Of a stretch of 64,000 nt of DNA, positions 42,718-54,655 are shown piece after piece. Every line of letters begins with the position of its first letter. The first letter of the stretch is position 1. The notes under the pieces are model-generated. The model had not been told where the DNA came from. It searched no databases and saw only the letters and a list, made by a program, of their open reading frames with translations. A program made the position numbers and the translations under genes. The stretch is taken from assembly GCF_000495835.1 (NCBI RefSeq), contig NZ_AWGC01000009.1:91838-155837 (forward strand), read 5' to 3'. Source of the DNA: Asticcacaulis sp. AC402. GTDB taxonomy: Bacteria > Pseudomonadota > Alphaproteobacteria > Caulobacterales > Caulobacteraceae.

Positions 42718-43551
42718 ATGGCTGCAAGCGTACATACCAACACATCAGCAATGATTGCGTTACAGAATTTGAACGCAACCAATCGCAACATGGATGAAGT
42801 TCAGAAACGGATCAGTACCGGTCTGGACGTATCCACAGCAAAAGATAATTCGGCGGTCTACTCGATCGCCCAGAGCCAGCGGGCCGATCTTTCCGGTTTG
42901 AACGCGGTTCGCGACAGCCTCAATCGTGCCAATTCCATTGCCGACGTTTCTATGGCGGCAGGTGAATCGATCTCGGATCTGATGAACCAACTGCGCGAAA
43001 AGGTCGTGGCGGGGATGGACAGTTCAATTGATACGGCGTCCCGTAACGCGCTCGACAGCGACTTCCAGGCCATTGTAAAACAGATCAAGCAAATCTCGGA
43101 CAATGCGACCTTTAATGGTAGCAACCTGTTCGACGGCACGATCACGAATGACATCCAGTTCATTGCCAACGCCGATGCCGATGCCACGATTACGTTGTCC
43201 GTAAAGGATTTGACGTTCGGTGGCGCGATTATAACCTTGGCGACCAATGCAAACATTCTGACAGCGACAACTGCGACGGCGCTCCTCTCGAGTCTTGATA
43301 CGTCGATTTCCAATGTGAACGCAGCCTTGGGTGAACTGGGCTCTCAAGCTCGCCAGATCGAGGGACATTTGTCGTTTATTGCAAAACTGGACGATGCGAT
43401 CAGTTCCGGTATCGGCAACCTGGTCGATGCCGACATGGCCAAGGAAAGCTCACGGCTTCAGGCGCTTCAGGTACAGCAGCAACTGGGTACGCAGTCCCTG
43501 TCGATCGCCAACCAGGGTCCGCAGCAGATCCTGTCCCTGTTCCAGGGCTGA
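42718..43551 (+). CDS. Flagellin 3, divergent
   Basis: A 277-residue flagellin beginning MAASVHTNTSAMIALQNLNA, with a strong CGGAGG site upstream of the ATG at 42718. The N- and C-terminal coiled coils are present ([40 protein letters not shown]) but differ clearly from flagellins 1 and 2. No GG-N10-GC promoter is visible in 42573-42717, and its leader has only a weak GCA-AAA-TGC hairpin (42630-42638). It therefore seems to be under other control, like the minor, sigma-54-independent flagellin FljJ of Caulobacter. A terminator follows at 43586. Confidence 0.93.
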   Translation: MAASVHTNTSAMIALQNLNATNRNMDEVQKRISTGLDVSTAKDNSAVYSIAQSQRADLSGLNAVRDSLNRANSIADVSMAAGESISDLMNQLREKVVAGMDSSIDTASRNALDSDFQAIVKQIKQISDNATFNGSNLFDGTITNDIQFIANADADATITLSVKDLTFGGAIITLATNANILTATTATALLSSLDTSISNVNAALGELGSQARQIEGHLSFIAKLDDAISSGIGNLVDADMAKESSRLQALQVQQQLGTQSLSIANQGPQQILSLFQG

Positions 43552-43585
43552 TACAGAACCTTCACCGACTTCCGAACCCGGCGGG

Positions 43586-43613
43586 AAAAAGGCGAGCGCA
43601 GGCTCGCCTTTTT
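43586..43613 (+). terminator. Terminator after flagellin 3
   Basis: AAAAAGGCGAGC and GCTCGCCTTTTT pair around GCAG and are followed by CTTTGG. A clean Rho-independent terminator before the FlaEY gene. Confidence 0.92.
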
Positions 43614-43715
43614 CTTTGGGTTGTATCGGGTAGACTCCAAACGTTTACGCTTCTTAAGCTTTGTTGCCGGATACTGGGGTAGACTCAACCTCTTGACCCG
43701 GCAAGAATTTCCCAA

Positions 43716-46712
43716 GTGATTTCGTTCGACAGCTCATTTCTGACGAGTTACTACAACGCCAAATCTGGCCTGGGGACAGGTGCGTCAGGTGGTTCGGGCC
43801 TTGTTCTGGGCAAGACGACGTCGCCGACGGGCAAGGCCGAGGCGCCGCGCACCCCGTGGGGCACCGGCTCAGGGATGATGGACGACAAGGCCCTGGTCAA
43901 AAACGTCCTGGCCGGTCAGCGTTTCATCCAGCCGAATGCCTCCGTATCCAATATCAATGGAGCCTCGCCAGACTACACCAAGCTGTTCACCCTGTACCAA
44001 GGTCTCAACGCCCTGGAGGGGCTGGCCCAGAAGGCCCAGGACAGCACCCTCAGCGACCTGACCCTTGCGGCCGTACGGCGTCGTTTCCAGACTGGCATGG
44101 GTGAGGTCCAGAACTACATCAAGGACACGAAGTTTGACCACATCAGCCTTACCGAAGGTACACTGACGGAAAAGCTGAAGAACGAAGTCGGGGTCGGGCG
44201 GACCAATTCGGCCTATGTTGGTCCGTCGATCCATACCGGTTCGGCCACCACCTCGGTCAAGGCCTTCGAAGGCGACGTCAAGTTCAGTATCGCGGTCAAG
44301 AAGATCGGTACCGCGACACCGTTCAATGTCGATATTGACCTGGCCGATATGTCCGGAACGCGATCAATGTCGAACGTGGTTGGCTTTATAAACTCCAGGC
44401 TGAAAGAGCAGGGCCTGGCGACCAAGTTTGTCGTCAACCGCACGCCGGCCGTCGCCGAGACGCAGGTGGTCAACGGCAAGACGATCACCCTGTCCAAGGG
44501 CGTCGACAGCTATGGTCTGAAGATCCAGGGCGTGTCCTATGAAGACATAACGATGAGCGCGCCGACGACGGCCGATGCCGTCTATGTCGTCCAGACCACG
44601 GGCGATCCGGAAAAGAAAACCGTCGTCAAGGATGACGCCGGGAAGACCAAAAAGGGCGAGGACGGCAAACCGGTCACCGAAGTCGGCAAGGATGTCAGTT
44701 CGCAACTGGTCAAGTTCCAGGCCGACGAAAGCGATCTGGTCGCCGATCCGTCGTCCAAGGTCGGAACCAAATTCTGGGTGGAGGGGCAGGAGGCCAATGT
44801 CGCCCTGTCGCCGAACATCACGGCTGTGCGTCAGACCGTGTCGGGCGCAGACGGTTCGGTCTACGTCCTGGCGGATGTCGAAGGCGACATCAACGGCCAG
44901 GCCATCAAGGGCAAACAGGACGTCGCCCTGATCAAGTACGACTCCGCCGGCAAGGTCGTCTATACCCGCACCCTGGGCGCGTCGGAAACAGCGTCCGGCT
45001 ATGCCATGTCGGTGTCGGACGATGACCGCGTCGCCCTGGCCGGCTCGGTGACCGGCGCCTTCAACATATCCAAGACCGAAACCAAGACCTACGGCACCGG
45101 CGACAAGGCGACGACCGCCACCGTGACCACCAATGTCAGCACCAACGGTGTCAATGAGTCTCTCAGCGACAGCTTCGTCACCGTGTTTGACAAATATGGT
45201 GTCGAGGAATGGACCCAGCGCCGCGGCGCTACCCTGGAGGACCAGGCGACATCGGTCGCTTTCGGCGATGATGGTTCGGTCTATGTCGGCGGCAAGACCA
45301 AGTCCTTGGTGCCCGGCGCCAGCAGTGGCGCGGCTGGCGGCTATGATGGCTACATCATGGGATTTTCGAAGACCGGCGACGCCCGCTTTTCGGTTCAGAC
45401 CGGAACGGCCAACAGCGACACCACCTCGCAGTTGGTCGTTGACGGGGACATAGTATACGCCGCCAGTGTTGAAGACGGCAATGCCATCATTCGCAGCTAT
45501 GACGTCAGTTCGAGCACAACGACGACCGACGGCAAGACCACGACGACGTGGGCGGCAGATGTCGCCAATACCCGAAACCTGGGCGGTATCGGTGGCGGTA
45601 ATATCAGCGGCTTTTCTCTGATCGACGGCAAGATCTATCTCGGCGGGTCCACCGGCAATGGCAAACTTATGGAAACCACAGCCAGTGTGACCAAAGGCTA
45701 TTCGGGCGGGCAGGACGCCTTTGCCCTGTCGATCGATGCCGATCTGACCAACACCGCGGACGATAAGCTCGCCTATTATGGCGGTGCCGGCATCGAAAAG
45801 GACGCCAAGGTCCAGTTCGCTGACGACGGCAAGGCCTGGATCGCTGGCAATACTGACAGCGAGATCGCCGGGACGACGGCGACCAGCACGCGCAAGGGCG
45901 TCAGGGACGCGTTCCTGGCCAAGCTGGACATCGAAAACGGCGATGTCGAGTTCCAGAAACGTTACACCGGCCAGGACGGCGTCGTGTCGGCCAATGCGAT
46001 CGCCATCTCCAAGGGTGGCTCCAGTGTGCTGGATCGCATGGGCCTGCCCCAGGGCGCCATCATGCAAAAGGACCTGGGTGTCGACGTCAAGGGCAGGATT
46101 GAAGCCAATACCCGTATCGTGTCATCGACGGCTGTCCGCACTGGCGATCAGTTTTATATGGTCGATCCGTCGTCGGGCGCCCGCAAGACCATCACCATTG
46201 ATGCCGACGAAACCCTTGAAAGTCTGTCGAAGAAGATCGTCCGCGGCTCGGGTTACCGGCTCAAGGTCGACATCATGAAGATGACGGGTGAGCCGCTAAG
46301 CCAGCTAAACATCCTGCCATCGAACAAGTCCAGCAAGATGGAATTCGTCGCCGGGCCGTCCGGCCGTGACGCGCTGGAGGGCCTGGGCCTGGCGCCTGGG
46401 ATCGTCTCGGCCGACGCCAATAAGGTGATGGACGCCAAGGCCAGCAACTATACCAAGACCCAGAAGATGATGGGGCTGGAATTTGACGGTTCGCTAAACC
46501 TGGCGACAGAAGCCAATGTCAAATCGGCCCTGGAGTCGCTTCAGGGGGTCATGAAGAACGTCCAGAAGGCGTACAACTACCTGAAGTTCGGTGATCCGCA
46601 GGAAACCGACGGCAAGAAAAAGGGCAAGTCGTCGGGGCAGGCGCCAGCCTATCTGACCAATCAGATACAGAACTATCAGGCCGCGCTGAACCGCCTCACC
46701 GGCGGCGGCTGA
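43716..46712 (+). CDS. flaEY: FlaEY-like flagellar regulatory protein with beta-propeller centre
   Basis: A 998-residue protein, the size and position of Caulobacter FlaEY, which affects flagellin composition of the filament. The start is a GTG at 43716. Residues about 50-160 are helical and flagellin-like (DYTKLFTLYQGLNALEGLAQ, RRRFQTGMGEVQNYI). Residues about 340-770 hold repeated blades of the form DG-S-VYV-GG (ADGSVYVLADVEGDI, DDGSVYVGGKTKSL, DGKIYLGGST, DDGKAWIAGNTDSE), which read as a beta-propeller. The C-terminus is again helical (LESLQGVMKNVQKAYNYLKF). There is no signal peptide, so it could be exported by the flagellar system or stay inside. Name by synteny and size, not by biochemical evidence. 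Confidence 0.72.
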   Translation: MISFDSSFLTSYYNAKSGLGTGASGGSGLVLGKTTSPTGKAEAPRTPWGTGSGMMDDKALVKNVLAGQRFIQPNASVSNINGASPDYTKLFTLYQGLNALEGLAQKAQDSTLSDLTLAAVRRRFQTGMGEVQNYIKDTKFDHISLTEGTLTEKLKNEVGVGRTNSAYVGPSIHTGSATTSVKAFEGDVKFSIAVKKIGTATPFNVDIDLADMSGTRSMSNVVGFINSRLKEQGLATKFVVNRTPAVAETQVVNGKTITLSKGVDSYGLKIQGVSYEDITMSAPTTADAVYVVQTTGDPEKKTVVKDDAGKTKKGEDGKPVTEVGKDVSSQLVKFQADESDLVADPSSKVGTKFWVEGQEANVALSPNITAVRQTVSGADGSVYVLADVEGDINGQAIKGKQDVALIKYDSAGKVVYTRTLGASETASGYAMSVSDDDRVALAGSVTGAFNISKTETKTYGTGDKATTATVTTNVSTNGVNESLSDSFVTVFDKYGVEEWTQRRGATLEDQATSVAFGDDGSVYVGGKTKSLVPGASSGAAGGYDGYIMGFSKTGDARFSVQTGTANSDTTSQLVVDGDIVYAASVEDGNAIIRSYDVSSSTTTTDGKTTTTWAADVANTRNLGGIGGGNISGFSLIDGKIYLGGSTGNGKLMETTASVTKGYSGGQDAFALSIDADLTNTADDKLAYYGGAGIEKDAKVQFADDGKAWIAGNTDSEIAGTTATSTRKGVRDAFLAKLDIENGDVEFQKRYTGQDGVVSANAIAISKGGSSVLDRMGLPQGAIMQKDLGVDVKGRIEANTRIVSSTAVRTGDQFYMVDPSSGARKTITIDADETLESLSKKIVRGSGYRLKVDIMKMTGEPLSQLNILPSNKSSKMEFVAGPSGRDALEGLGLAPGIVSADANKVMDAKASNYTKTQKMMGLEFDGSLNLATEANVKSALESLQGVMKNVQKAYNYLKFGDPQETDGKKKGKSSGQAPAYLTNQIQNYQAALNRLTGGG

Positions 46713-46831
46713 GTCCTGCGCTGATACTCTTGACAGCCGCACCATAACAAGGCCTTTAGTGAAACCTGACGACGGGCGAAGTTTGGCTTCGCCGCGTCGC
46801 GTGATGGCAGTTATCTCGGTGGGGGAAGGTT

Positions 46832-47521
46832 ATGGCAATGAAGGGTAATTCACGCTGGCAATTCATTGCGATCGGCGCTGTGGTCGCCGTCCTCGCGGCC
46901 GTTGTTCTGGGGCTGGCGTTCAGCAAGGGCCATAAGGACGATCCCAAGATGAATGGCCAACTTCCGGGTATGGTCTTCAAGGTCGAAGACCCCAATCCGC
47001 AACTGGATCCCAAGAAACCTCTGCGCTGCTACGTCAATGGCGCCGATGTCGGGGAACTGACCCTGGCCGAATGTGCCAAGAAGAACGGTGTTGCCACGGG
47101 CGCGCTGGATGTTGGCGTCGACGACCAGGGCAATGTTACCGCCGCTCCGACGGGGTCGCTGGCGCCTGTGCCGGGTGCTCCGTCCTCGGCTGCGCCTGGA
47201 ACTCCGGCCAAAGTGACGGAACCCGAACCCACCGAAGAGATCATTCCCGAAACGCCTCAGGCCACAGCCGGGCCGACAGCGCCTTGTTTGCGCTACAATT
47301 CCAACACATGGAACCGTCTGTCGGACAACCTGACTCTGGGTCAGTGCGTAAAGCAATTGTACGACGGCCGGTGCGTCTCGCCCGGCAATGCCTCCTATGG
47401 CCGCTGGGGTGACAAGACACTGCGCCTGGTGCCCAAGCGGGTTGAAGTTTCCGACGATAATGCCAATTTCCGCACCCTGGTCGAGCAGGGGCAAGGTTGC
47501 TCCGTGGCAACGGTGCCGTAG
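46832..47521 (+). CDS. Single-pass envelope protein, unknown function
   Basis: A 229-residue protein that I do not recognise. An N-terminal membrane segment (about 10-29, FIAIGAVVAVLAAVVLGLAF) is followed by a short domain with two Cys (LRCYVNG, TLAECAKKNG), a Pro/Ala-rich linker at about 105-150, and a C-terminal domain with four Cys (PCLRYNSNTW, GQCVKQLYDGRCVSPG, GQGCSV). The two domains look like a repeat: each has a Cys before a short L-x-x-C helix. The Cys pairs suggest periplasmic disulfides. The lipoprotein at 47537 follows by 15 bp and is probably co-transcribed. Confidence 0.7.
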   Translation: MAMKGNSRWQFIAIGAVVAVLAAVVLGLAFSKGHKDDPKMNGQLPGMVFKVEDPNPQLDPKKPLRCYVNGADVGELTLAECAKKNGVATGALDVGVDDQGNVTAAPTGSLAPVPGAPSSAAPGTPAKVTEPEPTEEIIPETPQATAGPTAPCLRYNSNTWNRLSDNLTLGQCVKQLYDGRCVSPGNASYGRWGDKTLRLVPKRVEVSDDNANFRTLVEQGQGCSVATVP

Positions 47522-47536
47522 GAAGGAACAACGAGG

Positions 47537-47986
47537 ATGAACTGGAAGCTGATGGCCATGATGGCCTTTGCGGCAACCGCCGGGCTTGGCCTGGCTGCGT
47601 GTGAGCAGCGCTTGAAGGCGCCATTCGAGGCGGGGACGTGTTTCTCGATCGGGCATCCCGCATCGGGCGAACCCAAGTTTAATGTTGTGGCCAGGGATGT
47701 GCCAAGCCTGGAGCATTGTGCCGTCCACATCTACAATTTGCGCCAGACCCGCCTGGCGACGGGTACAGCGGGTGAGGTGACCGAAGGCAGTTACGGCGGC
47801 AGCTTCCTGTGGGCCAACAATCGCGAAGTCCGCTATTCCCAGCACTACGAAGGCCCGCGTATGCCGTTCCTTGTCCGCGCTCCTGGCAATCGTCTCGTTC
47901 AACCGGGGGCGATCGTTGTCGAGGACACGGCACCGTCGGGGCCGGTCACCGTTGAAATGCCGGACAATCTGCCGAAAACCAACTGA
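47537..47986 (+). CDS. Small lipoprotein, unknown function
   Basis: A 149-residue lipoprotein: the signal peptide MNWKLMAMMAFAATAGLGLA leads to the lipobox LAAC with Cys22. The mature part has two more Cys (GTCFSIG, EHCAVHIYNLRQTR) likely joined by a disulfide. It is the partner of the membrane protein that ends 15 bp upstream. Both follow FlaEY but share no visible flagellar motif, so a flagellar role is only a guess. Confidence 0.75.
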   Translation: MNWKLMAMMAFAATAGLGLAACEQRLKAPFEAGTCFSIGHPASGEPKFNVVARDVPSLEHCAVHIYNLRQTRLATGTAGEVTEGSYGGSFLWANNREVRYSQHYEGPRMPFLVRAPGNRLVQPGAIVVEDTAPSGPVTVEMPDNLPKTN

Positions 47987-48035
47987 CCGAAAAATTCCGG
48001 CAGGTCCGCCGTTAGCGGGCCTGTTGACATTTGGG

Positions 48036-48050
48036 GAACAAAGTGAGAAC
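48036..48050 (+). promoter_or_regulatory. LexA (SOS) box upstream of ssb
   Basis: GAACAAAGTGAGAAC is an exact GAAC-N7-GAAC direct repeat, the alphaproteobacterial LexA site. A TTGACA -35-like box lies at 48024-48029, so a repressor here would cover the promoter. It implies ssb induction by DNA damage. Confidence 0.88.
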
Positions 48051-48208
48051 AAGGGCTGTAAAGAAAGTGTTAACTCTCGCCGCGACCTGGCTGTAAAGCT
48101 TGGCTTGAGCGGGAGAAGTCTTTAATGTTCATCCCAACGAGTCGTTGCCGCTTCGTGCGCAAAATTGCGCCGGAAACCGTGCGGCAGAGAAAATAAAGGC
48201 GAAATCCC

Positions 48209-48712
48209 ATGGCAGGCAGTGTCAACAAGGTCATCCTTATCGGTAATCTCGGCAAGGATCCGGAAATCCGTACCCTCAATTCTGGCGATCGTGTCGCCAA
48301 TCTGACCGTTGCGACCTCGGAACAGTGGCGCGACAAAGCGACCGGCGAGCGCAAGGAAAAAACCGAATGGCATCGGGTCGTCATTTTTAACGACAATCTG
48401 GCGAAGATCGCCGAACAATATCTGCGCAAGGGCTCGACTGTTTATCTGGAAGGCAGCCTGCAGACCCGCAAATGGACCGACCAGAGCGGCGTTGAAAAGT
48501 ATTCAACTGAAGTTGTGTTGCAGAAGTTCCGCGGCGAACTGACCCTGTTGGGCGGGCGCGGCGATGGCGGAGGCCGCAGCGAAAGCGGTGGTGGCGGTTA
48601 CAACGAATATGAAGACAACGGCTACGGCGGTCCGCCGGCGTCGGCTGGTCAGAAAGCTCCGGCCTCGGGGCCGGCGCAGAATTTCGATCTGGACGACGAA
48701 ATCCCGTTCTAA
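48209..48712 (+). CDS. ssb: Single-stranded DNA-binding protein
   Basis: SSB coats single-stranded DNA in replication, repair and recombination. The OB fold covers residues 1-115 ([57 protein letters not shown]). A Gly/Ser-rich linker follows and the protein ends DLDDEIPF, the acidic tip that recruits partner proteins. 167 residues. The leader is about 150 nt, with a LexA box at 48036-48050, so it should be SOS-inducible. gyrA follows on the same strand after 228 bp. Confidence 0.97.
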   Translation: MAGSVNKVILIGNLGKDPEIRTLNSGDRVANLTVATSEQWRDKATGERKEKTEWHRVVIFNDNLAKIAEQYLRKGSTVYLEGSLQTRKWTDQSGVEKYSTEVVLQKFRGELTLLGGRGDGGGRSESGGGGYNEYEDNGYGGPPASAGQKAPASGPAQNFDLDDEIPF

Positions 48713-48940
48713 GGAAAGGCAGTCACTGTTCACGCATAACCCGCAGGGAATTGTCGGCACGACAGGCGAACACGTTGGTGAACCGCGGCCGGTAATCTCT
48801 CGCATCCCCCAAAGGCTGCCGAGACGTGACGGAAACGACCTGGGTTATGGCGTCCAGGTAGACCCGTAATCGCGACCGATACAAAAAGCCGATTTGTCCC
48901 GCCAAACCCTAAGCCCGACAACACCTAAGATAGCAGTTTC

Positions 48941-51733
<2,793 letters not shown>

Positions 51734-51751
51734 ATTGAGGACAAGGGGCGC

Positions 51752-52231
51752 ATGCGGGTAGGGCTTTATCCGGGGACTTTCGACCCCATCACCAACGGCC
51801 ATACAGATATCATTGGGCGAGCGGTCAAGCTGGTCGACAAGCTGATCATTGGTGTGGCGTGTAATCCCGGCAAGGGGCCGATGTTCAGCCTCGATGAGCG
51901 CGTCGAGATGATCGCCGAACAGACAGGGCATTTGCGCAATATCGAGGTCCGGCCGTTTTCCAGCCTGCTGATCCACTTCGCCCAGGAGGTCGGCGCATCG
52001 GTCATCATCCGGGGCCTGCGCGCCGTCGCCGATTTCGAGTACGAGTTTCAGATGACGGCGATGAATCAGCAACTGAACCGCGAAATCGAAACGGTTTTCC
52101 TGATGGCCGACCCGCGTCATCAAGCCGTCGCGTCGCGTCTGGTCAAAGAAATAGCTCAATTGGGCGGCAGTATCCGACCGTTCGTGGCGGAAAGTGTTGA
52201 AAAGCGCCTCCTTGCCAAGGTAAGAAGCTAA
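51752..52231 (+). CDS. coaD: Phosphopantetheine adenylyltransferase
   Basis: CoaD joins 4'-phosphopantetheine and ATP to dephospho-CoA, the next-to-last step of coenzyme A synthesis. 159 residues: the nucleotidyltransferase motif is GTFDPITNGHTDIIGRA, the substrate loop is SSLLIHFAQEVGASVIIRGL, and the end has ASRLVKEIAQLGG (usual SSTLVKEVA). Cytoplasmic hexamer. It lies 18 bp after gyrA and is probably co-transcribed; a long imperfect hairpin follows at 52233. Confidence 0.95.
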   Translation: MRVGLYPGTFDPITNGHTDIIGRAVKLVDKLIIGVACNPGKGPMFSLDERVEMIAEQTGHLRNIEVRPFSSLLIHFAQEVGASVIIRGLRAVADFEYEFQMTAMNQQLNREIETVFLMADPRHQAVASRLVKEIAQLGGSIRPFVAESVEKRLLAKVRS

Positions 52232-52232
52232 A

Positions 52233-52330
52233 GGCCCGTTGAAAAATAGCTGGAGCGGCTCACGTCAGAATTTGCAAGCGATCTTGAGATGGCAACCCAT
52301 GACGTGAAGCCGTTGTTTTTCAACAAGCCC
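52233..52330. repeat. Long imperfect hairpin after coaD
   Basis: GGCCCGTTGAAAAATAGC, with AGCGGCTCACGTCA, pairs with TGACGTGAAGCCG and GTTTTTCAACAAGCCC across a loop of about 30 bases. It may be a terminator or mRNA-stabilising element; it also looks like a dispersed repeat unit, though no second copy is in the window. Confidence 0.6.
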
Positions 52331-52355
52331 TAAAACAGTTGCAGCGGGACAAAAT

Positions 52356-53234
52356 ATGTCAGTTTTGAAAAAGGCGCTATTTGTGGGGGCGGCGGCCTTT
52401 GCGGCTCTGGTTGGCGGAGCGGGCATGGCCGGCGCGCAGACCCTGGAGCCGGGGTACCGGCTTCTGGATGCGGAAAACACTCTGGTGATCGACACCACCA
52501 AGGGCCGGGTGATCGTCGAGATGTCGCCGCAACTCGCACCAGGCCATGTTGAGCGCATGAAGACCCTCACTCGTCAGCATTTCTATGATGGCTTGATTTT
52601 CCATCGCGTCATGGAAGATTTCATGGCGCAGACCGGCGACCCGCAAGGCACAGGCCTGGGCGCTTCGGAATTGCCGGACTTGAAGGCCGAATTCAGCACG
52701 CGTCGTGACGCCAGCTTCCCGATGGTTGTGGCCGCCCAGCCGGTCGGCGCCCAGGTCGGTTTCCTTGGCGCCATGCCGGTAAAGTCTCAGGTTAACGAAC
52801 TGATGGCCATGTCTGCCGACGGCAAGGTCAAGGCCTGGGGGTTATTCTGTCAGGGTGCGCTGGGCATGGCGCGCGATTCTCAGCCCGACTCCGCCAACAG
52901 CCAGTTTTTCCTTATGCGCGGCGCCAGTGCCTTCCTTGAAACCCGCTATACTTCGTTGGGGACGATCGTTTCCGGGCTCGACGTGGTCCGTAAGCTGAAG
53001 ATCGGCGAACCGCCGGTCAACCCCGACAAGATGCTGAAGGTGCAACTCCTGGCCGACATGCCGCAAGAAGAACGCCCGCAATTGATTGTTATGGATACAA
53101 GTTCACCGCAGTTCAAAGCCGTCCTCGATGGCGTGCTGAAGGAAAAGGGCGATGGTTTCTCGGTCTGTGACGTAACCGTTCCAGTTAAGGATCTGGCGCC
53201 GCCCCCCGCCGCCGCACCGGTCGCTTCAAACTAA
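52356..53234 (+). CDS. ppiA: Exported cyclophilin-type peptidyl-prolyl isomerase
   Basis: A 292-residue periplasmic cyclophilin that turns X-Pro bonds during folding. The signal peptide (AAAFAALVGGAGMAGA) is cleaved near residue 28. The cyclophilin domain has GHVERMKTLTRQHFYDGLIF, FHRVMEDFMAQTGDPQGTG and SANSQFFLMRG. The usual Arg and Gln of the active site (FHRV, QTGDP) are present. The C-terminal 60 residues are an extension with a Pro/Ala tail. It follows coaD in the conserved ssb-gyrA-coaD-ppi order. A terminator is at 53242. Confidence 0.9.
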   Translation: MSVLKKALFVGAAAFAALVGGAGMAGAQTLEPGYRLLDAENTLVIDTTKGRVIVEMSPQLAPGHVERMKTLTRQHFYDGLIFHRVMEDFMAQTGDPQGTGLGASELPDLKAEFSTRRDASFPMVVAAQPVGAQVGFLGAMPVKSQVNELMAMSADGKVKAWGLFCQGALGMARDSQPDSANSQFFLMRGASAFLETRYTSLGTIVSGLDVVRKLKIGEPPVNPDKMLKVQLLADMPQEERPQLIVMDTSSPQFKAVLDGVLKEKGDGFSVCDVTVPVKDLAPPPAAAPVASN

Positions 53235-53241
53235 GCTTGCC

Positions 53242-53272
53242 AAAAAGGCGGATCAAAGCGATCCGCCTTTTT
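53242..53272 (+). terminator. Terminator after the exported cyclophilin gene
   Basis: AAAAAGGCGGATC and GATCCGCCTTTTT pair around AAAGC. The symmetry gives a T-run in both directions, so it may also serve the leftward Ppx gene ending at 53420. Confidence 0.92.
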
Positions 53273-53419
53273 CACGCCTAGGCGTGACAAATCCCCTTGA
53301 TGATTTTTGCTTCGCATAGTCGGCGAGTGAAAATCTGCAGAGATGCATCCCACGAAGACGAGACGAGAGGATACTCACCGCCTCGCCACGCGAACAACCG
53401 TCCTTTGCCTGAGAGATGT

Positions 53420-54655
53420 TTACTGGGCTGCCTGGGCTTTTCCGGGACGGCCGCGACGGCGGCGGCGCGCCTTCGGTTTGGCCATCGACAGCAGCAGCCC
53501 TTCGCGCAGACCGCGGTCGGCCACACGCAACCGGGTACACGGCCACTGGCGCTGGACGGCTTCGAGGATGGCGGCGCCGGCCAGGACGAGGTCAGCGCGG
53601 TCGCGTCCGATGCAAGGTTCCAACTCCCGCCCGGAGCGTCCGATTTTCAACAGGCGGTCGATCACCGTGCGGCAGTGACGGTGCTCCATCCAAAGACCGT
53701 CGACCTGGGAGCGGTCATAGCGCTCGAGGCCGAGATGTATACCGGCCAGGGAGGTAATGGCGCCGGACGTGCCGACGATGTAGGCTTCGCCAGCGGCGAA
53801 ATGCGGCCGTAGCCCGTCCGCGGCGCTGAAATTATGCAGGCGCTGGCCGACCTCAGCGACCATGGTCTCGAACCAGGCTTCAGGATCGCCGGTCTCCGGC
53901 TCAGGGAATCGTTCGGCCAGGTTGACGACGCCGACCGGCAGGGAAATCCAGTGGCGCGGCCGCGGCATATGCCGTGTCATGTGCAGGGTGCGAAGTTGGG
54001 CATCCAGTTGTGAACCATCGCCTTGACCTTCGCCGCGCTCGCCCAGTTCGACCCAGCTCAGCTCTGTCGAACCGCCGCCGACGTCCATCACCAGGGCGGT
54101 GCGCGCCACTGGAACGAGGTCGCGGCCATCCAGTAAGGAGGCGCAGCCCATGACCGACAGGTGAGCTTCTTCCTCGGGGCTGATTATGGTCAGTTTCAAG
54201 CCGGTCTCACGCTCGACTCGGGCAATGAAGTCGCGGCCGTTGCGCGCAATGCGGCAGGCCTGGGTCGCGACGGCGCGAATCCTGGCGGCGCCGCGTTTCT
54301 CAATCTTCTCGGCACAGATTTTCAGCGCTTTCAGCGCCCGGTCCATGGCGTGGTCGTGGAGACGTCCGGAATGGGCCAGGCCTTCGCCGAGACGCACGAT
54401 GCGCGAAAAGGCCTCGACGATCTTGAACTGCGAATTGTGGAAGGAGGCTATCATCAGCCGGCAATTGTTGGTGCCAAGATCGAGCGCTGCATAGATACCG
54501 CCGTCGCGCCCGCCCTTGGCCCCCAACTCACGACTCCGCGAATCGGGGCGCCCCGAATCGTGACGTCCCGAATCGTGACGTCCCGAATCGTGATGTCCTG
54601 CATCACGGCGCCCTGCGGCGGTGTTTCGCCGCATATGTGAGGGAGCCCCGGTCAT
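53420..54655 (-). CDS. ppx: Ppx/GppA-family exopolyphosphatase or pppGpp phosphatase
   Basis: An enzyme of the sugar kinase/Hsp70/actin fold that hydrolyses polyphosphate or pppGpp. YAALDLGTNNCRLMI near residue 55 and ALVMDVGGGSTELSW near residue 190 are the two phosphate loops; VGTSGAITSLAGI is the third. The first 45 residues are an unusual His/Asp/Ser/Arg repeat (HDSGR units) and the last 20 are Arg-rich. 411 residues. It has no neighbour on the same strand. Whether it is Ppx or GppA cannot be told from sequence alone. Confidence 0.9.
   Translation of the reverse strand: MTGAPSHMRRNTAAGRRDAGHHDSGRHDSGRHDSGRPDSRSRELGAKGGRDGGIYAALDLGTNNCRLMIASFHNSQFKIVEAFSRIVRLGEGLAHSGRLHDHAMDRALKALKICAEKIEKRGAARIRAVATQACRIARNGRDFIARVERETGLKLTIISPEEEAHLSVMGCASLLDGRDLVPVARTALVMDVGGGSTELSWVELGERGEGQGDGSQLDAQLRTLHMTRHMPRPRHWISLPVGVVNLAERFPEPETGDPEAWFETMVAEVGQRLHNFSAADGLRPHFAAGEAYIVGTSGAITSLAGIHLGLERYDRSQVDGLWMEHRHCRTVIDRLLKIGRSGRELEPCIGRDRADLVLAGAAILEAVQRQWPCTRLRVADRGLREGLLLSMAKPKARRRRRGRPGKAQAAQ
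54549..54606. repeat. Tandem 15-bp repeats inside the 5' end of ppx
   Basis: About three to four units of TGACGTCCCGAATCG (plus strand) encode HDSGR-type pentapeptides in the leftward frame. The first and last units are degenerate. The length being a multiple of three keeps the frame open as copies change. Confidence 0.75.

Noticed and set aside
44364..46067. 567-codon frame on the minus strand
   Set aside because: Antisense to the FlaEY-like gene; Gly/Asp-rich shadow with no ribosome binding site.
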